Origin: Burkholderiales bacterium
GTDB taxonomy: Bacteria > Pseudomonadota > Gammaproteobacteria > Burkholderiales > Ga0077523
NCBI GenBank assembly: GCA_022843925.1
Contig: JALHMS010000021.1
Coordinates: forward strand, 1 to 64,000
Direction of reading: 5' to 3'
DNA length: 64,000 nt
The notes under the pieces: model-generated
Databases searched by the model: none
What the model was told of the DNA's origin: nothing
Seen by the model: the letters and a program-made list of their open reading frames with translations, nothing else
Shown here: positions 29,354 to 37,539 of the stretch, in pieces
Numbering within the stretch: position 1 is the first letter of the stretch
How the letters are laid out: each line of letters opens with the position of its first letter
Translations under genes and position numbers: made by a program

Positions 29354-29527
29354 GAAGGTGTGACCGTTGCCGCGGTCGGTGGTGCACCCAGCGGGCTCCG
29401 CCGTCGGCGCACAATCAAGCCCCTAAGGTTTTGACTTGGGCTGGCCGATATCAGTACCCTGAACGCATATCCTTTCCGCATGCAGCCGCAACGCTCGCCA
29501 GCGCCCGCTCACAGACGGAGCCATTCC

Positions 29528-30190
29528 ATGCCCAATCTGCACTTCCTCGCCCGCACCGGTCTCGTGGCCGTGCCCCTTGCCTTGACCCTCATTGCGCCGC
29601 AGACGGCACGCGCGCAAGCCGGCTTCAAGCTTCCCGAGGCGGCCAACCCGGTCACGGGGCTGTATGTGATCGGCACGCTCGGACCTTCCCAGGGCAACGA
29701 CGAGACGGCATCGCTGGCGCGGGCCACGGCAGCGGTGGGTGTGCCGAACAGCACCATCGTCGAATCCAAGCGCTTCACCGGCAGCGTCGGCGTGGGTTAC
29801 CGCTTCAACCAGTACTGGGGTATCGAAGGCGGCTTCGTCGACATCGGTCGGCTCGAGTTGAATGCCTCCGGCACCGGCGAATTCTTCGGCCGATCCAAGA
29901 TGCGCGGCGGCCAGTTCGCCTTGGTGGGCTACCTTCCTGCGACGGACACCCTGTCGTTCTTCGTCAAGTTCGGCGGCGTCTGGGCCCGCACCAACTACGA
30001 AGACAATTTCGGCGGCTCCGACTCTTCGAACAGCCTGCGTTCCTATTGGGGCCTGGGACTGCAGTCGCACTTCAACCGCAACCTGTTCGGGCGCCTGGAG
30101 TTCCTGCGCTACGGCAACATCGGGTCGACGGCCAGCGGCCAGACGAGCTTCAACCATTACATGATGGGCGTGGGCTACCTGATCGATTGA
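29528..30190 (+). CDS. Outer-membrane beta-barrel protein (OmpA/OmpW-like, 8-stranded)
   Basis: 220 residues from the ATG at 29528, preceded by GGAG. Signal peptide ARTGLVAVPLALTLIAPQTARA, then alternating-residue strands typical of small barrels: GLYVIGTLGPSQ, KRFTGSVGVGYRFNQYWGIEGGFVDIG, GGQFALVGYLP, LSFFVKFGGVWARTNY, LRSYWGLGLQSHFN, LFGRLEFLRYGNIG and an end in HYMMGVGYLID without a terminal Phe. It fits the OMP_b-brl family. It is monocistronic, bounded by REP elements upstream and a strong terminator downstream. Function, perhaps surface adaptation, is unknown. Confidence 0.85.
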   Translation: MPNLHFLARTGLVAVPLALTLIAPQTARAQAGFKLPEAANPVTGLYVIGTLGPSQGNDETASLARATAAVGVPNSTIVESKRFTGSVGVGYRFNQYWGIEGGFVDIGRLELNASGTGEFFGRSKMRGGQFALVGYLPATDTLSFFVKFGGVWARTNYEDNFGGSDSSNSLRSYWGLGLQSHFNRNLFGRLEFLRYGNIGSTASGQTSFNHYMMGVGYLID

Positions 30191-30211
30191 GCAACGCGCC
30201 GAGCGCACGAG

Positions 30212-30239
30212 ACAAGGGCGACCTGCGGGTCGCCCTTGT
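30212..30239 (+). terminator. Rho-independent terminator after the outer-membrane protein gene
   Basis: A perfect 12-bp stem, ACAAGGGCGACC at 30212-30223 with GGTCGCCCTTGT at 30228-30239, a TGCG tetraloop, and a T-rich end TTGCTTT directly after. It lies 22 bases past the stop codon. Confidence 0.85.
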
Positions 30240-30249
30240 TGCTTTGCGG

Positions 30250-30450
30250 CGGGGCATGGTGGGCCGGACCCCGAAAGCGGTCGATGCATGGAAGCGTCTC
30301 ACCTGGGACCATCACTATCGCGGCCATGGGCCGCTCCTAAAAAAGTTTGGTCCATTCCGGCGTCAGGTGACGTATCCACCATCCCTGTAGGAGGGGGCCA
30401 TGCCCCCGAAAGCGGTCGATGCCATGGAACCGCTTCGACCGGAACCAGCG
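30250..30450. repeat. Degenerate and partial REP elements
   Basis: One degenerate pair (CCGAAAGCGGTCGATGC near 30270 to GCGGCCATGGGCCGCTCCTA near 30335) followed at 30387 by a left element TGTAGGAGGGGGCCATGCC with no matching right element. They show the same spacer words as the other REP pairs and are decaying copies. Confidence 0.75.
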
Positions 30451-30480
30451 AACAGCTCGCCCATCGCCACCGCTCGCGGC

Positions 30481-30550
30481 GTATCCACCGGGGGATATAC
30501 AAGGGGCCCTCGCCTTGTTCGTACGACCTGCGGCCAAGCTGCCGCGGGCC
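30481..30550. repeat. Dispersed palindromic repeat, third family
   Basis: This stretch is closely similar, in inverted orientation, to 57882-57955. Shared blocks in order are a CGGGGGA-TA/CAT-AC motif, CAAGGGGCCCTC-CCTTG (itself able to fold: CAAGG with CCTTG) and CCTGCGGCCAAGC-GCCGC. Each copy is next to TGTAGGAG-type REP elements, which suggests that the two types move or amplify together. Confidence 0.6.
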
Positions 30551-30629
30551 GACAGCTCAGGAATGCGTGGCCTGCACCAGCCATGCGAAGGAGAGCGGGA
30601 CCGCCGAGAGGCTCGTGCTTCGAAGGAGT

Positions 30630-31043
30630 TCACTCGACCGCGCGCGCGAATCGGTCGAAGACGAGGTGCCCCGCCCCTGCCGCGATGCCGGTGACCATGC
30701 TGCCCCAGGTCACGTCCACCATGGCAATCAAGGCCGGCCAGTGCTTCAGTGTCGCGAGATTCGTGAGGTCGTACGTGGCATAGGCAAAGAATCCGAACAG
30801 TGTTCCGGAGACGAGGGTTTCGCGCAGACCCGCGGCCGGTCCAGGGGGTGTCACCGCAAACACGGTGATCCCGAGCGGGTAGATGACATAGAAGAGCGCG
30901 ACGACAGGAAGGTTCGGCCGCTCGGCCATCAGATGACCAATACCATTCACGTACATGGACCGTGCGATCACTCCGAGCCAGAGGAAGTCGAGGACGACCA
31001 TCACCACGGCGACAGCAGCGTAGGCGGCAAGGTAACGGCGCAT
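30630..31043 (-). CDS. DUF2177 family membrane protein
   Basis: 137 residues with four hydrophobic segments: YLAAYAAVAVVMVVLDFLWLGVIA at the start, VALFYVIYPLGITVFAV, LFGFFAYATYDLTNLATLK, and a last one around ALIAMVDVTWGSMVTGIAAGAG. The LDFLWLGV, FYVIYPLG and YATYDLTNLATLK motifs match the DUF2177 family of inner-membrane proteins. No function is established for the family. It stands alone, divergent from the P-type ATPase gene, 219 bases away. Confidence 0.88.
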   Translation of the reverse strand: MRRYLAAYAAVAVVMVVLDFLWLGVIARSMYVNGIGHLMAERPNLPVVALFYVIYPLGITVFAVTPPGPAAGLRETLVSGTLFGFFAYATYDLTNLATLKHWPALIAMVDVTWGSMVTGIAAGAGHLVFDRFARAVE

Positions 31044-31262
31044 CGATCGGCGGACTCGGTTGGGGGGTGGAGAAGAGGTTACGCCATGCCGCTGTGTCGT
31101 CCTACGAAATCACAGCGCTTCGTCCTCGCCGCGAGTCGCCCGATATGCATCCCAGCTCTGACATCACGGGTGGCGATCGCAGGGAGCGACGGGTAGGTAG
31201 GCGCAATCCTCGCCGCCACCTCTGCCCCATCATGCAGGTCTCAGACCTCCACGCGGGAAACC

Positions 31263-34082
31263 ATGGACGACAAACCAAAGCCCGCCCCTGCCGACGATCC
31301 ATCGGTGCTCGACGCCAACGCCGTCGCTGCCGCGCTCGGCACCGATCGCCAGGCGGGGCTGACCGCCGCAGAGGCAGCCCGCCGACTGGCGGACGCCGGG
31401 CCCAATACGCTGCGTTCCGCGCCGCCGATCCCGGCGTGGCGGCGCATGGCGGCGCAGTTCCGCGATCCGCTCATCCACCTGCTGCTGGTCGCGATCGCGA
31501 TTGCCGCTGCCGCCTGGGCGATCGAGGGCTTCGAGGGCTGGCCCGTGGACGCGATCGCCGTGGCGGCGATCGTCCTGCTGAACGGCGTGCTCGGCTACGT
31601 GCAGGAGGCGCGGGCGGCCGACGCGGTGGCCGCACTCGCACGCATGACCGCGGTGACCTCGGCCGTGATCCGCGACGGCGTGCTGCTGCGCGTGCCCTGC
31701 ACCGGGCTGGTCCGCGGCGACCTGCTCGTCCTCGGCGAAGGCGATGCCGTGGGCGCCGATGCGCGTCTGCTGGAAGTGGCCGCGCTCCGCGTGCAGGAGG
31801 CTTCGCTCACCGGCGAGAGCGAAGCGGTGCTGAAGGACGCCGCGACGCTGCCCGCGACGGCGGCGCTCGGCGATCGCCTGTGCATGGTCTTCAAGGGCAC
31901 GGCCGTCGTGCAGGGCACGGGCCGTGCGGTGGTCACCGCCACCGGCATGGACACAGAGATGGGCGCGATCGCGACGATGCTGGAGGCTGCGGTCGAAGCG
32001 CCGACGCCGCTGCAGAATGAGGTCGCGCGGATCGGCCGCACCCTCGGCATCGCAGTCGTCGTCATCGCGGTGGTGGTGGTCGGGACGATCCTCGCCATCT
32101 CGGAGATCCGCGGCCTCGACGACGTGATCGACGTGCTGCTGCTCGGCGTGTCGCTCGCCGTGGCGGCCGTCCCCGAGGGGCTCCCTGCGATCCTGTCGGT
32201 CGTGCTCGCCCTGGGCGTGCAGCGCATGGCGAAGCACAAGGCCATCGTGAAGAAGCTCTCCTCCGTGGAGACGCTGGGCTCGGCCTCGGTCATCGCCTCC
32301 GACAAGACCGGCACGCTGACCCGCGCGGAGATGACGATCCAGCGGGTCATGACGGCCTCGGGCAGCACGCATGTCGCGGGGGTCGGCTACGCGCCGGAGG
32401 GCGAGGTCCGGCACGAGGGCGACGACGCGGTGCGCGGGGAATCCATCGTGGTGCTGAGCGGCGGCAGCCTGGCCGGCGATGCGGTGCTGCGCCAGGTGCC
32501 CGACGGCGCGTGGGAGATCCAGGGGGATCCCACCGAGGCCGCGTTTCTCGTGGCCGAGGGCAAGCTGGGCGTGACGGGCGAACGCGAGGCGCGATTCGAC
32601 CGCGTGAGCGAGATCCCCTTCACGTCCGAACGCAAGATGATGTCGACGATCGTGCGCGATCACGCGCACGGCGATCATCTCGTGCTCATCTCGAAGGGCG
32701 CGCCGGGCGTCCTGCTCGGGCGGTGCACGCGGGTGCGGGTGGGGGCGGACGTCGTACCGCTCGATGCGGCAATGCGCGCGCGGATCGTGGCGGACGTCGA
32801 CGCACTGTCGGACGCCGCGCTGCGGACACTCGCCGTGGCGTACCGCGAACTGGATACCGACGAGGACCCGCAGGCGACCGACACGATCGAGCGCGATCTC
32901 GTCTTCGCGGGCACGGTGGGGATGATCGATCCGCCGCGGAAGGAGGCGGCCACCGCCATCCGCGAAGCCCACCGCGCCGGCATCCGCGTGATGATGATCA
33001 CGGGCGACCACCCGCGCACGGCGGTGCGGATCGCCGCCGATCTCGGCATCGTCGGCAAGGATGCGACGGCCCTGACGGGACAGCAGATCGACGCCATGGA
33101 CGACGCCGCGTTCGCGGCGGCGGTGCGCAAGACGTCCGTCTACGCGCGGGTGGCACCGGAACACAAGATGCGCATCGTGGCGGCGCTGCAGGCCGACGGC
33201 AGCGTTGTCGCGATGACCGGCGACGGCGTCAACGACGCCCCAGCACTGAAGGCCGCCGACATCGGCATCGCGATGGGCGGCATCGGCACCGAGGTCACCA
33301 AGGAGGCCGCGCGCATGATCCTCGCGGACGACAACTTCGCGACGATCGTGCGCGCGGTGCGCGAAGGGCGCGCCATCTTCGACAACATCCGCAAGTGCCT
33401 GCGCTACCTGCTCTCGTCGAACCTGGGCGAGGTGCTGACGGTGTTCCTGGGCGTGGTGGGCGCCGGCGCGTTGGGCCTCGCGGTGCCCGGCGGCGGCGTG
33501 GTGCTGCCGCTGCTCGCGACGCAGATCCTGTGGATCAACCTGCTCACCGACTCATGGCCCGCGATGGCGCTGGGCGTCGACCCGGAGACCGACGACGTGA
33601 TGGCGCGCCGGCCGCGTGCGCCGGACGAGCGCGTGATCGATGGGCGCATGTGGGCCGGCGTGCTGCAGGTAGGCATCGTGATGGCGATCGCGACGCTGCT
33701 CACGATGGACATGCATCTGCCCGGCGGCCTCATCGAAGGCACGCACGACATGACGCACGCGCGCACGGCGGGCTTCACCGTTCTCGTGCTGGCGCAGCTA
33801 TACAACTGCCTCAACGCCCGCTCGGAAACGACGAGCGCGTTCTTGCACCTCTTCGTCAACCCATGGCTGTGGGGCGCCATCGCGGCATCTCTCATGCTGC
33901 AAGTGGCGGTGGTGAACGTCGGGTTCCTCAACCAGGCCTTCGGCACGGTGCCGCTCTCGCTAGCGGAGTGGGGCGTGTGCGCCGCCATCGCGAGCGTGGT
34001 GCTGTGGGTGGACGAGGTGAGGAAGCTCATCTGGCGGGTGTGGCGGAAGCAGCCGGTGAAGGCGATGGGGGCGTCCGCGTAG
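31263..34082 (+). CDS. P-type cation-transporting ATPase (type IIA, calcium-pump-like)
   Basis: 939 residues. The order is a cation ATPase N-domain (about 15-80), TGES in the actuator domain (residues 185-190), PEGLPA in the fourth membrane helix, the phosphorylated Asp347 in DKTGTLT, MITGDHPRTA and GDGVNDAPALKAADIG in the HAD domain, then SSNLGEV and NLLTDSWPA in helices five and six. PEGLPA and the N...TD residues are those that bind Ca2+ in SERCA-type pumps, so calcium (or another divalent cation) export is likely. It has no operon partner. Its stop codon is 11 bases before the 130-bp repeat array. Confidence 0.92.
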   Translation: MDDKPKPAPADDPSVLDANAVAAALGTDRQAGLTAAEAARRLADAGPNTLRSAPPIPAWRRMAAQFRDPLIHLLLVAIAIAAAAWAIEGFEGWPVDAIAVAAIVLLNGVLGYVQEARAADAVAALARMTAVTSAVIRDGVLLRVPCTGLVRGDLLVLGEGDAVGADARLLEVAALRVQEASLTGESEAVLKDAATLPATAALGDRLCMVFKGTAVVQGTGRAVVTATGMDTEMGAIATMLEAAVEAPTPLQNEVARIGRTLGIAVVVIAVVVVGTILAISEIRGLDDVIDVLLLGVSLAVAAVPEGLPAILSVVLALGVQRMAKHKAIVKKLSSVETLGSASVIASDKTGTLTRAEMTIQRVMTASGSTHVAGVGYAPEGEVRHEGDDAVRGESIVVLSGGSLAGDAVLRQVPDGAWEIQGDPTEAAFLVAEGKLGVTGEREARFDRVSEIPFTSERKMMSTIVRDHAHGDHLVLISKGAPGVLLGRCTRVRVGADVVPLDAAMRARIVADVDALSDAALRTLAVAYRELDTDEDPQATDTIERDLVFAGTVGMIDPPRKEAATAIREAHRAGIRVMMITGDHPRTAVRIAADLGIVGKDATALTGQQIDAMDDAAFAAAVRKTSVYARVAPEHKMRIVAALQADGSVVAMTGDGVNDAPALKAADIGIAMGGIGTEVTKEAARMILADDNFATIVRAVREGRAIFDNIRKCLRYLLSSNLGEVLTVFLGVVGAGALGLAVPGGGVVLPLLATQILWINLLTDSWPAMALGVDPETDDVMARRPRAPDERVIDGRMWAGVLQVGIVMAIATLLTMDMHLPGGLIEGTHDMTHARTAGFTVLVLAQLYNCLNARSETTSAFLHLFVNPWLWGAIAASLMLQVAVVNVGFLNQAFGTVPLSLAEWGVCAAIASVVLWVDEVRKLIWRVWRKQPVKAMGASA

Positions 34083-34093
34083 GGCGGAGCGTC

Positions 34094-35134
34094 GTGGGTC
34101 GGGCTCCGCCCGACGCGTGCGCGCCTGGATTCATCGCTGTGCCCAAGCCAGCGCAGCGTCGAGCGATGCTCGACCCACGAAGGACTCTCGCCCCTGGATG
34201 CCTCGGTACTCAAAACAACCCCCGTGGGTCGGGCTCCGCCCGACGCCCGCGCGCCTGGATTCATCGCTGTACCCAAGCCTGCGCAGCGTCGAGCGATGCT
34301 CGACCCACGGGGGACTCTCGCCCCTGGATGCCTCGGTACTGAAAACGACCCCCGTGGGTCGGGCTCCGCCCGACGCCCGCGCGCCTGGATTCATCGCTGT
34401 GCCCAAGCCAGCGCAGCGTCGAGCGATGCTCGACCCACGAAGGGAAGTCGCCCCTGGATGCCTCAACGCCGAAAACAACCCCCGTGGGTCGGGCTCCGCC
34501 CGACGCCCGCGCGCCTGGATTCATCGCTGTACCCAAGCCAGCGCAGCGTCGAGCGATGCTCGACCCACGAAGGGAAGTCGCCCCTGGATGCCTCAACGCC
34601 GAAAGCAACCCCCGTGGGTCGGGCTCCGCCCGACGCCCGCGCGCCTGGATTCATCGCTGTGCCCAAGCCAGCGCAGCGTCGAGCGATGCTCGACCCACGA
34701 AGGACTCTCGCCCCTGGATGCCTCAACGCCGAAAACAACCCCCGTGGGTCGGGCTCCGCCCGACGCCCGCGCGCCTGGATTCATCGCTGTGCCCAAGCCT
34801 GCGCAGCGTCGAGCGATGCTCGACCCACGAAGGGACCTTCGTTCCTGGATGCCTCGGTACTGAAAACAACCCCCGTGGGTCGGGCTCCGCCCGACGCCCG
34901 CGCGCCTGGATTCATCGCTGTGCCCAAGCCAGCGCAGCGTCGAGCAGTGCTCGACCCACGAAGGACTCTCGCCCCTGGATGCCTCAACGCCGAAAACAAT
35001 CCCCGTGGGTCGGGCTCCGCCCGACGCCCGCGCGCCTGGATTCATCGCTGTGCCCAAGCCAGCGCAGCGTCGAGCAGTGCTTGACCCACGAAGGTAAGTC
35101 GCCACTGGATTCCCCAGCGCCGAAAACAACCCCC
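34094..35134. repeat. Tandem array of a 130-bp inverted-REP unit, 8 copies
   Basis: Units start (GTGGGTCGGG) at 34094, 34224, 34354, 34484, 34614, 34744, 34875 and 35005. Each unit has a left hairpin GTCGGGC-TCC-GCCCGAC and, about 65 bases later, a right hairpin GTCGAGC-nnn-GCTCGAC with loop GAT or AGT. Read inverted, the right element is the left element with one paired change (G-C to A-T) in the stem. Spacers are nearly identical between copies (CCTGGATTCATCGCTGTGCC). The array is bounded by the ATPase stop at 34082 and the SOUL gene at 35232. It creates long open frames on both strands that are not genes. Confidence 0.95.
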
Positions 35135-35231
35135 GTCGATTCAGCGGGCGCACACGCGATCACAGTTCCCTGTTGAACGTCATCGCGGATCCGCTGCCTG
35201 AGCAGCCGCAACGCTTCCCAAGGAGCCTCCG

Positions 35232-35846
35232 ATGTCTCGTCTGCTGTTCGTCCTCGCCCTGTTGATGGTCTCGCTGCCCGGGATGGCCGTGGAGGAACCC
35301 GCCTTCACCGTCGAGCGGAGCCTCGCCGAGAACATCGAGATCCGTCGGTACGCACCCTATGTGGTGGCCGAGGTCGTGGTGCCGGGTCCGGCCGAGAAAG
35401 CGGGCGGTCAGGCGTTCCCCATCCTGTCGGGCTACATCTTCGGAAAGAATCAGGGCGCCCGGAAACTCGAGATGACGGCTCCCGTCACGCAGGCGGCCGC
35501 GCCGGTGAAGATGGAGATGACGGCACCGGTGGCGCAGGCGGCGACGCAGGACGGCTTCGTCGTGCAGTTCGTTCTGCCGAAGACGGTGACGCTCGACACG
35601 GCGCCGGTGCCGAACGACGCGCGCGTGCGCCTTCGCGAGGTGCCGGCATCGAGAGTCGCCGTGATCCGCTATTCGGGCTTCTGGTCCGACGCCAACTACG
35701 AACGCCATCGGGCGAAGCTGGAGGCGGCGCTCGCATCGGCGTCGCTGACGGCGTCGGGTCCGCCCGTGTACTCGCGCTACAACCCGCCCTTCACGCCGTG
35801 GTTCCTCCGGCGGAACGAGATCTGGATGCCGCTGCCGGCGGAGTGA
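35232..35846 (+). CDS. SOUL family haem-binding protein, exported
   Basis: 204 residues with AAGGAG upstream of the ATG. A signal peptide (LLFVLALLMVSLPGMA) precedes the SOUL domain: FTVERSLAENIEIRRYAPYVVAEV, a QAFPILSGYIFGKNQGARKLEMTAPV block, a second copy of the MEMTAPV motif 16 residues later, VIRYSGFWSDANYERH and a C-terminal YNPPFTPWFLRRNEIW. SOUL proteins bind haem or porphyrin in other organisms; bacterial members are mostly uncharacterised. The periplasmic location is inferred from the signal peptide. The gene stands alone after the repeat array. Confidence 0.9.
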   Translation: MSRLLFVLALLMVSLPGMAVEEPAFTVERSLAENIEIRRYAPYVVAEVVVPGPAEKAGGQAFPILSGYIFGKNQGARKLEMTAPVTQAAAPVKMEMTAPVAQAATQDGFVVQFVLPKTVTLDTAPVPNDARVRLREVPASRVAVIRYSGFWSDANYERHRAKLEAALASASLTASGPPVYSRYNPPFTPWFLRRNEIWMPLPAE

Positions 35847-36229
35847 GGTCCGCGCGTTGCCGTTCGGGATCGGCGATTCGCATGCCGCTGCCATGGCACC
35901 CGGACCTGTCGGGCACCTGCGACAGGAGCGTAGGCGGCGACCTCGACCACGGCATGCGGAACGGCGTCGCCGCGGTGCATCGCGGGCGCAGTCCCGACCT
36001 CGCTTCCGGGAGTGGAAACGCCAATGGAATAAGCGGCCGCGTGCGCCGTGCGGCGAACGGTCGCGGCAGGCGGCGCGGATCGTGGCGCCGATCTTGCGAT
36101 CGCGGATGGACGTTGCAACGACCCGCGATGGATCGGAGGGCTCCCGCATGACGGCACCTGCGGGCAGTGAACCTCCGGACGCGCGATCCCCGGGGCTGCC
36201 CCGTCCACGCACAGCGCCGAGTCCAGACC
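35847..36229. other. Gap without a recognised gene
   Basis: This GC-rich stretch lies between the SOUL gene and the diguanylate cyclase. The cyclase frame is open through it, but the translation is arginine/proline-rich with no domain. I see no repeat or terminator in it. Confidence 0.4.
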
Positions 36230-36445
36230 ATGAACAGACCTGTCTTTCCCCGCATTCCCGAGGCTCGCCGTCGCGCGCAGGAGCGCGCCTCCGCACGCGC
36301 ACGCGTCCCCGTCGAGAACCCGGTGGTGCCGGCCACCACGGGAATCATCCCCTCTCGCGATCCAGCCCATCCGGCGCAGCGCGGGGACGGCATCGCGCTC
36401 GCGCCGCTCGAACCAGGCGCGTCGGACAGTGGTGGGGCGCCGTGA
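36230..36445 (+). CDS. Possible small protein translationally coupled to the diguanylate cyclase
   Basis: A 71-residue frame (MNRPVFPRIPEARRRAQERA...) whose TGA overlaps the likely GTG start of the cyclase gene by four bases (GTGA). It has no signal peptide, membrane segment or known domain and is Arg/Ala/Pro-rich, so it may be chance. The overlap and the absence of another good upstream element for the cyclase are the only reasons to list it. Confidence 0.3.
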   Translation: MNRPVFPRIPEARRRAQERASARARVPVENPVVPATTGIIPSRDPAHPAQRGDGIALAPLEPGASDSGGAP

Positions 36446-37482
36446 CGGGACGGGACGACCTCAGGTACGATGCCCGGGGCGACGCCCTGCGGCGCTGGCG
36501 GGTGGTGCCGGCAGCGGCACACACTGCGTCGGCGCGCTGGGGGCTGCCGCGCGGACCGTCGGCGAACGGCGTCGGTCCGGATCGCGCGACGCCGGGCGCC
36601 ACGCACGGCGTCACCCACCCGGTGCGCGATGTTGCCACCGTGCCCACCCCCACGTTCCCCGGCGCTGCGCCCGGTCGACCCGACACGGACTGGATCCAGT
36701 GGCTCGATGTCTGGAAGGCGAGACTTCTCCACACGGCAGGGCGTCCCCCGTTGCCTGCGATCCCTCATCAGGACCTGCGCAGGACGCGGATCGACCAGAT
36801 ACGGGCCGATGCCGTCGAGTTCGTGGCGGCGCTCGACCAGGGACACGCTGCGCTCGTACGCGAGCTGCAGCGGACGCGTCGTCTCGAGGCGGAAGTGGTG
36901 GCGGCGCGCGCCGCGCTCGCCGAAGCGCTGGTCGACCTGGCAGGCACGCGAGCCGGCGAGCGGCACGCACGGCATCTCGCGCTTCACGACGGGCTCACGG
37001 CGTTGCCGAATCGCCGCTACTTCCGGGAGCAGCTCACCAGCGCCCTGGAGCAGCGCGGGCAGGACGGCGGTCCGGTCGCCGTGCTGTATCTCGATCTCGA
37101 CGGTTTCAAACCGATCAACGACGCCCATGGCCACGATATCGGGGACAAGCTGCTGCAGATAGTGGCGGCGCGCCTGTCGCGCGCCGTGCGCGCGGGCGAC
37201 ATGGTCAGCCGCCTCGGTGGCGACGAGTTCGCCTGCCTGATCGAGGGCATCGCGGACCGCGGGCAGCTCGTCCACCTGGCGGACAAGCTGTTCGATGCGG
37301 TGTCGGCGCCCCTCGGGATCGGGGCGCTGGAGCTCGTCGTGCGCCCGAGCATCGGCATCGCCGTGAGCCCGTCGGACGGCGTAACGGCCGAGCGCCTGAT
37401 CGAGAGCGCGGACACCGCGATGTATTGCGCGAAGCGCGCCGGGGCCGGGTACGCGTTCGCGGTGGACGGCGCCGGGGACTGA
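36442..37482 (+). CDS. Diguanylate cyclase with GGDEF domain
   Basis: 346 residues from a GTG at 36442 (GGTGGGG upstream); the frame is open further left, so the start is uncertain. The N-terminal 110 residues have no known domain, then a helical, probably coiled-coil stretch at about 110-175 (RIDQIRADAVEFVAALDQGH...), then the GGDEF domain: HDGLTALPNRRYF, the active-site GGDEF at about 260-264 and the intact inhibitory I-site RAGD five residues before it. It should make cyclic di-GMP from two GTP in the cytoplasm. It lies 57 bases upstream of the sensor kinase and may be co-transcribed with it; c-di-GMP often controls exopolysaccharide production. Confidence 0.88.
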   Translation: MTGRDDLRYDARGDALRRWRVVPAAAHTASARWGLPRGPSANGVGPDRATPGATHGVTHPVRDVATVPTPTFPGAAPGRPDTDWIQWLDVWKARLLHTAGRPPLPAIPHQDLRRTRIDQIRADAVEFVAALDQGHAALVRELQRTRRLEAEVVAARAALAEALVDLAGTRAGERHARHLALHDGLTALPNRRYFREQLTSALEQRGQDGGPVAVLYLDLDGFKPINDAHGHDIGDKLLQIVAARLSRAVRAGDMVSRLGGDEFACLIEGIADRGQLVHLADKLFDAVSAPLGIGALELVVRPSIGIAVSPSDGVTAERLIESADTAMYCAKRAGAGYAFAVDGAGD

Positions 37483-37539
37483 CCGGGCGCCGGGAGGCCG
37501 GGGAATCGCGCGCTCAAGGATCTGCGGGGCATTGTCGAT

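Noticed and set aside
34117-35176. Open frames of 100-290 codons on both strands in the 34-35 kb and 42-43 kb arrays
   Set aside because: They are the 130-bp repeat read in several frames; the period is not divisible in a way that gives one protein, and all frames look alike.
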